58,598 nt of DNA from NCBI GenBank assembly GCA_017546705.1, contig JAFYSB010000004.1:1-58598 (forward strand). The letters are read 5' to 3'. Positions 1 through 8,814 of this stretch are shown piece after piece. Made by a program: the position numbers and the translations under genes. This DNA is from Paludibacteraceae bacterium (GTDB lineage Bacteria > Bacteroidota > Bacteroidia > Bacteroidales > Paludibacteraceae). The notes beneath the pieces were generated by a model. That model searched no databases. It had not been told where the DNA came from and saw only the letters and a list, made by a program, of their open reading frames with translations. Positions within the stretch are counted from its first letter, which is position 1, and every line of letters begins with the position of its first letter.

Positions 1-138
1 ATCCTAACTTTTTTGTATGTATTTTTTAAAAAAATGATTGATATTCAATCGATTGTGACGAATGGGGTAATTACGTTTTCATCCTATCGTGTTCGCTCAA
101 TCGGTACTTACCCCTGCACGAAATTTGAATAAGAACCG
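1..138 (-). repeat. Left copy of a 138-bp inverted repeat found at both window ends
   Basis: Positions 1-138 match the reverse complement of 58323-58460 with only scattered differences. The two copies are oriented outward. The right copy leads into a promoter and the start of an ORF; in the left copy the corresponding part would lie before base 1. This is most easily read as the end of a multicopy insertion-sequence-like element at which the sequence stops. No transposase is visible inside the window, so the mobile nature is inferred. Confidence 0.7.
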
Positions 139-332
139 GAATGAAAGGGATTTAATAACACTTTTTACATTCCCACTGATAACACTGATTGGCACGGATC
201 TTATTTGTTAGCCTTATTATCCATATTATCCGTGGTAATCCGTGCAATCCGTGGGAACACCGAAGCTACTGCCACCCTACGCAGCCCAAATACAAGAAAA
301 ATCGCGCTAAAAGTAAACTTTCCACGATTTTT
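139..332 (+). repeat. Intergenic leader module shared with the deoD upstream region
   Basis: This stretch matches 20636-20810: a start reading AAAGGGATTTAATAACAC, a central block of ATCCGTG-type repeats that can fold back on each other, then GGGAACACCGAAGCTACTG and CGCAGCCCAAATACA. In both places it ends at the promoter of a plus-strand housekeeping gene. No ORF in it looks real. It is either a mobile intergenic repeat or a duplicated leader. Confidence 0.75.
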
Positions 333-364
333 CTTGTATTTGTGCATTTTTTTTTGTACCTTTG
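333..364 (+). promoter_or_regulatory. Bacteroidetes-type promoter for the pheT operon
   Basis: The -7 element TACCTTTG is at 357-364 and a CTTG -33 element is at 333-336, separated by 20 nt. The deoD promoter at 20811-20842 is nearly identical. It should drive the long plus-strand run that starts with pheT. Confidence 0.75.
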
Positions 365-434
365 CAGCCAAATTGGCAGTTTGTAGCCAGTCAACAGGAA
401 ACAGGCAGTTATTTTAGAATAAAATAAAGACATT

Positions 435-2960
435 ATGAATATATCGTACAACTGGTTAAAACGCTACATCGCGCTCACAGACAGCGCTGAGCAAGTAGCA
501 CAAATCTTGACTTCCATCGGATTGGAAGTAGGCAAAGTAGAACAAGTACAAACCATTAAAGGCGGATTGGAAGGCCTCGTGGTAGGCGAAGTACTCACCT
601 GCGTGGATCACCCCAACTCCGACCACCTACATATCACTACCACACGCGTAGCACCCGATGCAGAGCCATTGCAAATCGTTTGTGGCGCACCCAACGTAGC
701 AGCTGGACAGAAAGTCATCGTGGCTACCGTAGGCACCGTGCTCTACGACGGCGATGAGAAGTTCACCATCAAACGTGGCAAGATCCGCGGCGAGGAGTCA
801 CTCGGTATGATCTGTGCCGAAGATGAGATTGGCGTAGGTACCAGTCACGACGGTATCATGGTACTGCCAGCCGACACACCAATAGGTATGCCTGCTAAGG
901 AGTATTTCGGCGTAGAAGACGATACCCTCATCGAGGTGGACATCACCCCTAACCGTGCAGACGGCGCAAGTCACTATGGCGTAGCACGCGACCTATACGC
1001 ATATTATCAGGCGAAAGGTGTGAATGTTGCATTGGTTAAGCCATGCGTTGAGGATTTCAAAGTAAATAGCCATGCCTTGCCTATCGAGGTAGTGGTAGAG
1101 AACGCCACAGCGTGCCCACGCTACACGGGCGTGAGTATCAAAGGTGTGACCATTAAGGAGTCGCCAGACTGGCTCAAGAAAGCACTCAACACCATCGGTA
1201 TTCGCCCAATCAACAACGTGGTGGACGTGACTAACTTCGTACTTCACGAGATGGGACAAGCACTCCACTCCTTCGATGCCGACAAGATCAAAGGCAATAA
1301 GGTCATCGTGAAGAACGCTACCGAAGGACAGAAATTCGTGACCCTCGACGGCGTAGAGCGCACCCTATCCGCAGCAGACCTGATGATCTGCAACGCTGAG
1401 GAGCCAATGTGTATCGCAGGTGTATTTGGCGGACAAGAATCAGGTATCTCAGAGAACACTACCAATGTCTTCTTGGAGAGTGCCTACTTCGACCCAGTGA
1501 GCATTCGCAAGACCGCTCGCCGTCATCAACTCTCTACCGATGCCAGCTTCCGCTATGAGCGCGGTTGCGACCCAAATAACACCCTCTACGTACTCAAACG
1601 CTGCGCACTGCTCATCCAAGAGGTAGCAGGCGGTGAGATTGCGATGGAGATTGTAGATCGCTGCGCTGTAGATGGTAGATCGGCTACGCCTGTAGATGGT
1701 AGTAAAGTGTTTGCACCATTCCCAGTAGAGTTCAACATCGACCGTGCACATGCCTTGATTGGTAAAGAATTGGGCGAAGAGTTGATCGAGCGTATCCTCC
1801 ATGCCATGGAATTGGAGATTGTGAGCAAAGAGGGTAAGACCTGGCAACTGGGCGTACCTCGCTACCGCGTGGACGTACAGCGCGAGTGCGACGTAGTGGA
1901 GGATATCCTGCGTATCTACGGCTACAACAACGTGGAGTTCCCAGAGAAATTGAACACCTCGCTCAGCTACAATCCAAAGCCAAACCCAGTGGCATTGCAG
2001 ATCCGTATATCCGAGCAACTGACTGCTCAAGGATTCAATGAGATATTGAACAACTCGCTCACCAAGGTGTCGTACTACGAGCCATTAGAAGGATTGTCGT
2101 TGGCTACCTGCGTGAAGATCATGAACCCTCTGAGCCAAGACTTGGGCGTGATGCGTCAGACCTTGCTGTTTGGTGGACTCGAGAGTATCCAACGCAATGC
2201 CAACCGCAAGAACGCCGACCTGAAGTTCTATGAGTTTGGCAACTGCTACCACTACAACGCACAGAAGATTGCCGACCGTCAAGCCAAAGACCCACACTGG
2301 GTGTATGACCCACTCTATGCGTACAGCGAAGAGCCACACTTGGCATTGTGGTTGACAGGTAACAAGACCGCACAATCATGGGTACAGAAAGAGGAGAAGA
2401 CCAGCTTCTACACCCTGCATGCATACGTGAACAACGTGCTCCGTCGTCTGGGCGTGAACGTGCAACTCCTGAACATGGAACCCCTGAACTCTGAACTCTG
2501 TTCCGACGGCATGGTAATCAAAGCACCTAACGGCAAGCAGATCGGCTTCATGGGCATAGTCAATGGCAAGTTGCTCAAGGCGTTCGATATTGACAACCCA
2601 GTGTATTACGCAGACTTGGATTGGAACATGCTGCTCAAGCTCAACAAGCAATACAAGCCAGTGATCAACGACCTGCCTAAGTTCCCAGAGGTGAAACGCG
2701 ACTTTGCGTTGTTGGTGGACAAGTCGGTGAAGTTCGCTGATTTGGCTAAAGCCGCATTGGCAGCCGAGAAGAAGCTCTTGAAGGCAGTCAACCTCTTCGA
2801 CGTCTATGAAGGCAAGAACCTGGAAGCAGGCAAGAAGAGCTATGCGCTCTCATTCATCTTGCAAGATGCAGAGAACACCCTCAAGGATAAGCAGATCGAG
2901 GCCATCATGACGAAACTGCTCAAGACCTTCGAGGAGAAATTCGGAGCAAAATTGCGTTGA
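435..2960 (+). CDS. pheT: Phenylalanine--tRNA ligase beta subunit
   Basis: Large subunit of the cytoplasmic alpha2beta2 enzyme that charges tRNA-Phe. The 841-residue product has the EMAP-II-like tRNA-binding domain near residues 40-150 (GLVVGEVLTCVDHPNSDHL), the B3/B4 editing region near 210-380 (RYTGVSIKGV), B5 near 400-480, the catalytic-like module, and a C-terminal anticodon-binding FDX-ACB domain from about 750 (FPEVKRDFALLVD). It is slightly longer than typical family members. Two short stretches, near residues 406-424 and 681-688, are built from repeat-like DNA and look like in-frame insertions. The ATG follows the promoter at 333-364. Its stop overlaps the next small ORF as ATGA. pheS is not in the window. 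Confidence 0.97.
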   Translation: MNISYNWLKRYIALTDSAEQVAQILTSIGLEVGKVEQVQTIKGGLEGLVVGEVLTCVDHPNSDHLHITTTRVAPDAEPLQIVCGAPNVAAGQKVIVATVGTVLYDGDEKFTIKRGKIRGEESLGMICAEDEIGVGTSHDGIMVLPADTPIGMPAKEYFGVEDDTLIEVDITPNRADGASHYGVARDLYAYYQAKGVNVALVKPCVEDFKVNSHALPIEVVVENATACPRYTGVSIKGVTIKESPDWLKKALNTIGIRPINNVVDVTNFVLHEMGQALHSFDADKIKGNKVIVKNATEGQKFVTLDGVERTLSAADLMICNAEEPMCIAGVFGGQESGISENTTNVFLESAYFDPVSIRKTARRHQLSTDASFRYERGCDPNNTLYVLKRCALLIQEVAGGEIAMEIVDRCAVDGRSATPVDGSKVFAPFPVEFNIDRAHALIGKELGEELIERILHAMELEIVSKEGKTWQLGVPRYRVDVQRECDVVEDILRIYGYNNVEFPEKLNTSLSYNPKPNPVALQIRISEQLTAQGFNEILNNSLTKVSYYEPLEGLSLATCVKIMNPLSQDLGVMRQTLLFGGLESIQRNANRKNADLKFYEFGNCYHYNAQKIADRQAKDPHWVYDPLYAYSEEPHLALWLTGNKTAQSWVQKEEKTSFYTLHAYVNNVLRRLGVNVQLLNMEPLNSELCSDGMVIKAPNGKQIGFMGIVNGKLLKAFDIDNPVYYADLDWNMLLKLNKQYKPVINDLPKFPEVKRDFALLVDKSVKFADLAKAALAAEKKLLKAVNLFDVYEGKNLEAGKKSYALSFILQDAENTLKDKQIEAIMTKLLKTFEEKFGAKLR
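1650..1705 (+). repeat. GTAGAT repeat inside pheT
   Basis: GTAGAT occurs four times in this short piece, twice as GTAGATGGTAG, and encodes the segment VDRCAVDGRSATPVDGSKV. It resembles intergenic filler repeats and keeps the reading frame. That it is an insertion is inferred from its repeat character; I have no alignment. Confidence 0.45.
2481..2500 (+). repeat. CTGAACT repeat inside pheT
   Basis: Contains CTGAACTCTGAACTCTG, translated in frame as LNSEL. It belongs to the same class of short text-like repeats as those in the aminopeptidase gene and in mnmA. Confidence 0.5.
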
Positions 2961-3073
2961 TGACCTACGAGGAATACATACAAGAACAGCAAACAGCCTT
3001 CGCCGAAGAACATTCGGATGAGCATTGCTTTGTAGAGAATCAAGCCGAAGGCGTGTTTGTACGTGGACATTAG
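2960..3073 (+). CDS. 37-residue small ORF coupled between pheT and purN
   Basis: The ATG overlaps the pheT stop (ATGA at 2957-2960 onward) and the TAG stop overlaps the GTG start of purN (TAGTG). The predicted peptide starts MTYEEYIQEQQTAF and ends EGVFVRGH. It is acidic and has no membrane segment. Codon choice resembles its neighbours. The double overlap suggests translational coupling from pheT through this ORF to purN. I do not recognise the product. It could instead be a translated spacer whose only role is to carry ribosomes to the purN start. Confidence 0.5.
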   Translation: MTYEEYIQEQQTAFAEEHSDEHCFVENQAEGVFVRGH

Positions 3074-3630
3074 TGAAAACGCTTTTTAACATAGCAGTAC
3101 TGGCTTCGGGCACTGGCACTACGCTGCAAGCCCTGATAGACAACCAAGCGCTACATGGCTACCATGTGGCGTTGGTCGTTGCTAATCGCCCATGCACAGC
3201 CCTCGAACGTGCACAAGCAGCAGCTATCCCTACCCTACAATCCAAAGACTGGGAAGCGATAGACCAAGCACTGACGGACAACCACGTGCAGCTCATCGTA
3301 TTGGCAGGCTTCTTGGCCATCCTACCCGAGTGGATATGCCAGAAATGGGCACAACGCATCATCAATATCCACCCATCGCTATTACCCAAACATGGCGGCA
3401 AAGGCATGTATGGCATCCATGTGCAAGAGGCAGTATTGGCAGCTGGTGATACGGAAGCGGGCTGTACGGTGCATTACGTGAGCGCCGAGGTGGACGGAGG
3501 TAATATCATCGCACAAGCCACCGTAGAGGTGCTGCCTGACGATACCCCCGAGACCCTATCACAACGCGTGCAAGCAGAAGAGAAAAAGCTGTTACCACGC
3601 ATTATTGGAGAATTATCAATCAATCTATAA
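3073..3630 (+). CDS. purN: Phosphoribosylglycinamide formyltransferase
   Basis: Transfers a formyl group from 10-formyltetrahydrofolate to glycinamide ribonucleotide in purine synthesis. From the GTG at 3073 the product has 185 residues, normal for PurN. The phosphate-binding loop is ASGTGTTLQAL at residues 11-21. The catalytic N98 and H100 lie in NIHPSLLP, and the catalytic aspartate is D141 in EVDGGNI. An in-frame ATG at 3025 exists, but it would add an N-terminus not seen in PurN and would overlap the small ORF, so GTG is preferred. The TAGTG overlap points to coupled translation. Confidence 0.93.
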   Translation: MKTLFNIAVLASGTGTTLQALIDNQALHGYHVALVVANRPCTALERAQAAAIPTLQSKDWEAIDQALTDNHVQLIVLAGFLAILPEWICQKWAQRIINIHPSLLPKHGGKGMYGIHVQEAVLAAGDTEAGCTVHYVSAEVDGGNIIAQATVEVLPDDTPETLSQRVQAEEKKLLPRIIGELSINL

Positions 3631-3640
3631 ATAGAATACT

Positions 3641-4087
3641 ATGCTAACTATCGGAGACAAAATGCCTGCGTTTAGCGTGGCAGACCACAACGGCAATACC
3701 GTAACCCATGAGCAACTCTTGGGCAAAAAGACAGTCATCTATTTCTATCCAAAAGACAGCACCCCAGGTTGCACCGCCGAGGCATGCAATCTGCGCGATA
3801 ACTACGAGCGCATGTTGGCAGCAGGTTATCAAGTGTATGGCGTGAGCAAGGATAGCCAGAAGTCGCACCAAAACTTCATTGCGAAATACGAGTTGCCATT
3901 CCCATTGCTCTCCGACCCAAGTACCGAGATGCTGCAAGCCTTCGGCGCATGGGGCGAGAAGAAGATGTGCGGCAAGACCTGTGTAGGCACCCTGCGCAAG
4001 ACCTTCGTCTTTGACGAGCAAGGCATATTGGTGCAACTGATTGAGAAAGTAGATACTAAAAATCATGCAGAGCAGATTTTGGTTTAA
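3641..4087 (+). CDS. bcp: Thioredoxin-dependent thiol peroxidase (Bcp/PrxQ-type peroxiredoxin)
   Basis: Cytoplasmic peroxiredoxin that reduces hydroperoxides with thioredoxin as electron donor. The 148-residue protein has the motif FYPKDSTPGCTAEACNLRD, with the peroxidatic cysteine at C44 and the resolving cysteine five residues later at C49, the Bcp spacing. It lies 10 nt after purN in the same run, so co-transcription is likely. Confidence 0.95.
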   Translation: MLTIGDKMPAFSVADHNGNTVTHEQLLGKKTVIYFYPKDSTPGCTAEACNLRDNYERMLAAGYQVYGVSKDSQKSHQNFIAKYELPFPLLSDPSTEMLQAFGAWGEKKMCGKTCVGTLRKTFVFDEQGILVQLIEKVDTKNHAEQILV

Positions 4088-4112
4088 GGTTTAAGGATTA
4101 AAGGCAAGAATT

Positions 4113-4979
4113 ATGGATACAAAAGAATTGCAAAAACTGATTGCCATCTGGTTTGAGGAAGATATCCGCGATGGCGACCATACATCATTGAGTTGCATCC
4201 CAGAGACCGAGATGGGTTGCCAACAACTGATTGTGAAAGAAGAAGGTATCATCGCAGGTATCGAAGTGGCGAAACAAATCATCGCTTACTTTGACCCAGA
4301 ATGCCGCATGGAGCAACTCATCGAAGACGGTACCCATGTGAAGCCAGGCGATATTGCCTTTCGCGTATATGGCAAAGAGCTCAGCCTATTGCAGATCGAG
4401 CGCACCATGCTCAACGTGATGCAACGTATGTCGGGTGTAGCTACCACAGCACACAAATACCAAAGTCTGATCGAAGGCACTGGTTGCCACGTATTGGATA
4501 CCCGCAAGACCACCCCTGGCTTGCGTTACTTGGAGAAAGAGGCAGTGCTCATTGGTGGCGGTATGAACCACCGTATTGGACTATTCGACATGATATTGCT
4601 CAAAGATAACCACGTAGATTTCTCTGGCGGCATCACCGCAGCACTCACGCGCGCAAAGAACTATTGCGAAGAGAAAGGTAAAGCCCTCCGCATAGAGATC
4701 GAGACCCGCAACGAGGACGAGATCCGCGAGGCATTGGCAACCAATATCCCAGACCGTATCATGCTGGACAACTTCTCACCAGAGCGCACCAAAGGTGCTG
4801 TGGAGATTATCCGCACATGGGAGAAGGAGCATGGCAAACATATTGAGATTGAGTCAAGCGGCGGCATCACCATTGACACCATCCGCAGCTATGCCGAGAC
4901 AGGCGTGGACTTTGTGAGCGTGGGAGCACTGACCCACTCGATCAAGAGTCTGGACATGTCGTTTAAGGCGGTGAAGTGA
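4113..4979 (+). CDS. nadC: Nicotinate-nucleotide pyrophosphorylase (carboxylating)
   Basis: Converts quinolinate and PRPP to nicotinate mononucleotide in de novo NAD synthesis. The 288-residue length is typical. Visible family signatures include ERTMLNVMQRMSGVAT, LDTRKTTPGLRYLEKEAV, the NHRIGLFDMILLKDNH segment and the C-terminal ESSGGI...VDFVSVGALTHS phosphate-binding part. nadA and nadB are not in the window. The gap after bcp carries a short GGTTTAAGGATTAAAGG repeat that also occurs before gcvT. Confidence 0.96.
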   Translation: MDTKELQKLIAIWFEEDIRDGDHTSLSCIPETEMGCQQLIVKEEGIIAGIEVAKQIIAYFDPECRMEQLIEDGTHVKPGDIAFRVYGKELSLLQIERTMLNVMQRMSGVATTAHKYQSLIEGTGCHVLDTRKTTPGLRYLEKEAVLIGGGMNHRIGLFDMILLKDNHVDFSGGITAALTRAKNYCEEKGKALRIEIETRNEDEIREALATNIPDRIMLDNFSPERTKGAVEIIRTWEKEHGKHIEIESSGGITIDTIRSYAETGVDFVSVGALTHSIKSLDMSFKAVK

Positions 4980-4980
4980 G

Positions 4981-5030
4981 TTTAGTGTTTAGTGTTTAGT
5001 GTTTAGTGTTTAGTGTTTAGAGTTTAGAGA
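4981..5030 (+). repeat. Tandem GTGTTTA repeat between nadC and the aminopeptidase gene
   Basis: Repeated units of TTTAGTG fill nearly the whole gap between two genes. A similar array at 8771-8813 precedes the NhaC-type gene. No function can be read from it. Confidence 0.75.
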
Positions 5031-5032
5031 CA

Positions 5033-6844
5033 ATGATTAAAGAGAGATTGGCTGCGCTACGAGCGCTGATGAAAGAGCATGGCATATGGGCATGTATCGT
5101 ACCTGGTACCGACCCACACGCCAGCGAATATATGGCAGAGCACTGGACCGAGATGTCGTGGATCACTGGTTTCCTGGGCGAGACTGGCACTGCGGTTATC
5201 ACCTTGGAGCGAGCACTGCTCTGGACCGATAGCCGCTACTATCTGCAAGCAGAAGCCGAGTTGCAAGGCACTACAGTGGAGCTGATGCGCGAGAGCGATA
5301 TCGACTGCCCAAGCATACCAGAGTGGCTTGTAGCGACTCAGGAACAAGGAACCAAGAACCAAGACACCAAAGTGGCAGTGAATCCAGAGATGTACAGCGT
5401 GAATGGCTATCGCGAGCTGAAAGCCACATTGGAAGAAGGCGGATTGGGATTGGTATCCATTGACCTCATTTCGCCATTATGGACCGAAGGTCGCCCCGCT
5501 ATACCTACATCACTGCTCTATGAATACGAGGAGCAATACACAGGCGAGAGCGTGGCAAGTAAGTTGGCACGTGTGCGCCAAGCCCTGAGCGAGAAGCATT
5601 GCGATGCGCTGGTAGTATCTGCATTGGACGAGATAGGTTGGCTGCTGAATATCCGTGGCAAGGATGTGGATTATACGCCATGTTTGATTAGTTATGTGGT
5701 GGTAGAGATGGATAAATGCACCATCTTCGTAGCACCTAATAAACTGGATGATGCTGCACGCGCATACCTCCATCGCATTGATGTATGCGTACAAGATTAT
5801 GAGCAAGTATTTGATTATCTGAAAGCTATCAACGCCTCGGCAGTCATGTATGACGGCAACAAGGTGAACGAAGCCCTCTTCGAGAGTATCAACAGCCAAC
5901 TATCAACTGTCAACTGTTCTCCAAGCCCAGTGCTGAAGATGCAGAGCGTGAAGAACGAGACCGAACTCCAAGGAGAGCGCATTGCTATGCGCAAAGATGC
6001 GGTGGCATTGACCCGCTTCCTCTCTTGGTTGGAGAATGAAGCGCTGAAGACTCCTCAAACAGAGATTACCTTGGCAGAGCAACTTGGTAAGTTCCGCGCT
6101 ATGGGCGAGAACTACACCGATGACAGCTTCTGCACCATCGCTGGCTGGAAAGGCAACGGTGCTATCGTACACTACCATGCCACACCAGAAGAATGTGCCA
6201 CCATCGAAGGCGAAGGCGTATTGCTATTGGATTCAGGCGGACAGTACCTCGACGGCACCACCGATATCACCCGCACCATTTGGGTGGGCAATCCAGCCAA
6301 TATACCTGCGGCTGTGAAACGCGATTATACCCTCGTATTGAAAGGACATATTGCGTTGGCACGTGCACGTTTTCCAAAGGGCACACGCGGCAACCAGTTG
6401 GATGTATTGGCACGCCAATTCCTATGGGCAGAAGGCATGACGTATGGTCATGGTACAGGTCACGGCGTGGGTCACTTCATGGGCTGCCACGAGGGACCAC
6501 AAAACATCCGCACGGATAACAACCCTAACCCATTGCAAGTGGGCAATATCTGCTCGGATGAGCCTGGTATCTATCGCGCCAATGCGTATGGTATTCGTAT
6601 TGAGAACTTGATTGCGGTACGCGAGAGCAACCTATTGGGTGCACATGCTACGGGGGAAACGTTCTATGAGTTTGAGACCCTGACCTTGTGCCCATACGAC
6701 ACCCATATGATGGATCTCAGCCGCATGACCGCAGAGGAAATCCAATGGGTCAACGACTACCACGCATGGGTATATGCCGAAGTAGCGCCACTGCTCAATG
6801 CAGAGGAAGCGGCATGGTTGAAAGAGAAATGTAAGGCAATATAA
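5033..6844 (+). CDS. Xaa-Pro aminopeptidase (M24B family)
   Basis: Metallopeptidase that removes an N-terminal residue preceding proline. The 603-residue, three-domain layout matches long aminopeptidase P: a creatinase-like N-terminal domain (about 1-130), a second related domain (about 150-310) and the M24 catalytic domain (about 320-540). Metal-ligand segments visible are LLLDSGGQYLDGTTDITRT, the HGTGHGVGHFMGCHEGP block, DEPGIY and RIENL. Two short repeat-derived stretches lie in frame, near residues 103-112 and 287-296, in the N-terminal half outside the active site. Predicted cytoplasmic; no signal peptide. Confidence 0.95.
   Translation: MIKERLAALRALMKEHGIWACIVPGTDPHASEYMAEHWTEMSWITGFLGETGTAVITLERALLWTDSRYYLQAEAELQGTTVELMRESDIDCPSIPEWLVATQEQGTKNQDTKVAVNPEMYSVNGYRELKATLEEGGLGLVSIDLISPLWTEGRPAIPTSLLYEYEEQYTGESVASKLARVRQALSEKHCDALVVSALDEIGWLLNIRGKDVDYTPCLISYVVVEMDKCTIFVAPNKLDDAARAYLHRIDVCVQDYEQVFDYLKAINASAVMYDGNKVNEALFESINSQLSTVNCSPSPVLKMQSVKNETELQGERIAMRKDAVALTRFLSWLENEALKTPQTEITLAEQLGKFRAMGENYTDDSFCTIAGWKGNGAIVHYHATPEECATIEGEGVLLLDSGGQYLDGTTDITRTIWVGNPANIPAAVKRDYTLVLKGHIALARARFPKGTRGNQLDVLARQFLWAEGMTYGHGTGHGVGHFMGCHEGPQNIRTDNNPNPLQVGNICSDEPGIYRANAYGIRIENLIAVRESNLLGAHATGETFYEFETLTLCPYDTHMMDLSRMTAEEIQWVNDYHAWVYAEVAPLLNAEEAAWLKEKCKAI
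5341..5370 (+). repeat. AACCAAGA repeat inside the aminopeptidase gene
   Basis: Reads GGAACAAGGAACCAAGAACC followed by AAGACACC and is translated in frame as EQGTKNQDTK. The tandem GAACCAA pattern resembles non-coding filler more than coding DNA. Confidence 0.5.
5891..5920 (+). repeat. TCAACTGTCAACT repeat inside the aminopeptidase gene
   Basis: Contains CAACTATCAACTGTCAACTG, translated in frame as SQLSTVNC. The same unit is an intergenic array at 48006-48038 and is inside mnmA at 48993-49032. Confidence 0.7.
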
Positions 6845-6871
6845 TCACTTCATATAAATTAAAAGCAAGTA

Positions 6872-8770
6872 ATGAAGAAAACAACAATCATTGATTTCGT
6901 AGAGAAATATACGCATGAGTATAGTGATTTGACCTTCCTTCGCGAAAAGGTGGATGGTGTATGGACCGAAACTAGTTTCCGTGAGACACGTGAGGAGGCT
7001 CATCGCATCGGTGCAGGTCTGATACAGTTGGGATTGAAGAAAGGCGACAAGGTGTCCCTACTCTCTCAAGGTAGGAATCTGTGGATCACCAGCGAGTTGG
7101 GTATCTTGTACGCAGGCGGCGTGAATGTGCCATTGAGCATCAAACTCACCGAGAGCACTGACCTGCTGTTCCGTATTCAGCACTCCGACTCACGCTTTGT
7201 GATTGTGAGCGAGCAGCAACTGGGCAAGATCCGTAGTATCATTGCCGATTGCCCTAAAGTGGAGAAGATCATCGTACTCGACCCAATCGCCGATTACCGC
7301 GAGAACGAGATGCCTATCAGCGAAGTGATTGCGATGGGTGAGGCGTACTTGAAGGAGCACAGCGAGGATTTTAAGGCGGTATATGAGTCGGTACAACCTG
7401 ACGATTACGCCAATATCAGCTATACCTCAGGTACAACAGCTGACCCTAAGGGTATCCTATTGACCCACCGCAACTATACGGCGAATGTGGAGCAAGGTAG
7501 CAGCGTGATCTCATGCGACAAAGGCGATGTGATGCTCATCATCTTGCCTCTTGACCACTGCTTTGCACACGTGGCAGGATTCTATACGATGATGTATTAT
7601 GGCGGTAGTATCGCCACAGTGCCAGTGGGCAAAACAGCTATTGCTACGCTGAAGAATATCCCTATCGCTATCAAGGAAGTGAAACCAATGTTGATGTTAT
7701 CCGTACCTGCGTTGGCTCGCAACTTCCGCAAGAATATTGAGACTGGAGTTAAAGCGAAGGGGGCTTTTGTTGAGCGTTTGTACGAGTTCGCACTTCAAAA
7801 CGCCATTAAATATAATAAGGAGTACTGGAATCGCGGTGGTTGGCAAGCATGGCGAGCGCCATTGGTGAAGCTGTTTGACAAGATCATTTTCAAGGCAGTA
7901 CGCGAAGGAATGGGCGGTAGATTGAAATTCTTTGTGGGTGGCGGTGCGCTGTTGGATATCGAATTGCAACGCTATTTCTGTGCAGTAGGTATGCCAATGT
8001 TCCAAGGTTATGGACTGAGCGAGGCAACCCCTATCATTTGTGCGAACTCGGATGGTCATGCCATCTTCGGTTCGAGTGGTAGAATCGTTTCTCCACTAGA
8101 CCTCAAGATTTGCGACGAAGATGGCAACGAGGTGCCTCATGGTCAGAAAGGCGAGATTGTTATCAAGGGTGAGAACGTGATGGCGGGTTATTGGAAGAAC
8201 CCCGAATCAACAGCCAAGACCATCGTAGATGGTTGGTTGCACACGGGCGACATGGGTTATGTCACCGACAAGCACCCTGGTTACTTGTGGGTAGTAGGAC
8301 GATTCAAGTCATTGCTTATCAGTGCCGATGGCGAGAAATACAGCCCAGAGGGATTTGAAGATAGTCTGACCGATGGTAGCAAGTATATCGAGCAAGTCAT
8401 CCTGCACAACAACCAAGACCCTTACACCATGGTGCTCATCGTGCCTAACAAAGATGCGCTCAAAGAGTATGTGAAAGCACAAGGCATGGATGCAACAACC
8501 GAACAAGGCAAGAAAGCTATGCTTCAGAAGATCCAAGACGAGGTGAACGAGTACCGCAATGGCAAATTCGCTGGCATGTTCCCTGAGCAATGGCTGCCCA
8601 AGGCAATAGCCGTATTGCCAGAGGCATTCACTGAGCAAAACCATATGGTGAACTCTACGATGAAGATTGTACGTGGCAAAGTAGAGGAATACTACGCCGA
8701 CCGTATCGAGTACGCCTACACGGCTGAGGGTAAGGAGTTGATGAATGAGAAGAATATGGCTTCGCTATAG
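6872..8770 (+). CDS. Long-chain fatty acid--CoA ligase (AMP-binding enzyme)
   Basis: Adenylate-forming enzyme that activates fatty acids to acyl-CoA. The 632-residue protein has the P-loop-like motif YTSGTTADPKG near residue 188, the YGLSEATPI motif near 385, the GWLHTGDMGY motif near 455 and the hinge/lid segment VVGRFKSLLISADGEKYSPE near 475. The length and the lid insertions match the ACSL/FadD15 subgroup rather than short-chain ligases. The exact chain-length specificity cannot be read. It follows the aminopeptidase gene by 27 nt. Confidence 0.93.
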   Translation: MKKTTIIDFVEKYTHEYSDLTFLREKVDGVWTETSFRETREEAHRIGAGLIQLGLKKGDKVSLLSQGRNLWITSELGILYAGGVNVPLSIKLTESTDLLFRIQHSDSRFVIVSEQQLGKIRSIIADCPKVEKIIVLDPIADYRENEMPISEVIAMGEAYLKEHSEDFKAVYESVQPDDYANISYTSGTTADPKGILLTHRNYTANVEQGSSVISCDKGDVMLIILPLDHCFAHVAGFYTMMYYGGSIATVPVGKTAIATLKNIPIAIKEVKPMLMLSVPALARNFRKNIETGVKAKGAFVERLYEFALQNAIKYNKEYWNRGGWQAWRAPLVKLFDKIIFKAVREGMGGRLKFFVGGGALLDIELQRYFCAVGMPMFQGYGLSEATPIICANSDGHAIFGSSGRIVSPLDLKICDEDGNEVPHGQKGEIVIKGENVMAGYWKNPESTAKTIVDGWLHTGDMGYVTDKHPGYLWVVGRFKSLLISADGEKYSPEGFEDSLTDGSKYIEQVILHNNQDPYTMVLIVPNKDALKEYVKAQGMDATTEQGKKAMLQKIQDEVNEYRNGKFAGMFPEQWLPKAIAVLPEAFTEQNHMVNSTMKIVRGKVEEYYADRIEYAYTAEGKELMNEKNMASL

Positions 8771-8813
8771 GTTAGTGTTTAGTGAACGCTTCGCTACTGT
8801 TTAGTGTTTAGAG
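8771..8813 (+). repeat. Second GTTTAGT repeat array
   Basis: Units of TTAGTGTTTAGTG flank GAACGCTTCGCTAC. It occupies the entire gap before the NhaC-type ORF, exactly where the missing N-terminus of that protein would be expected. Confidence 0.7.
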
Positions 8814-8814
8814 C

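Noticed and set aside
3025..3630. purN starting at ATG 3025
   Set aside because: It adds residues not found in PurN and overlaps the coupled small ORF; GTG 3073 gives the standard N-terminus.
4981..5030. CRISPR array at the short tandem repeats
   Set aside because: The units are contiguous, very short and have no spacers; no cas gene is present.
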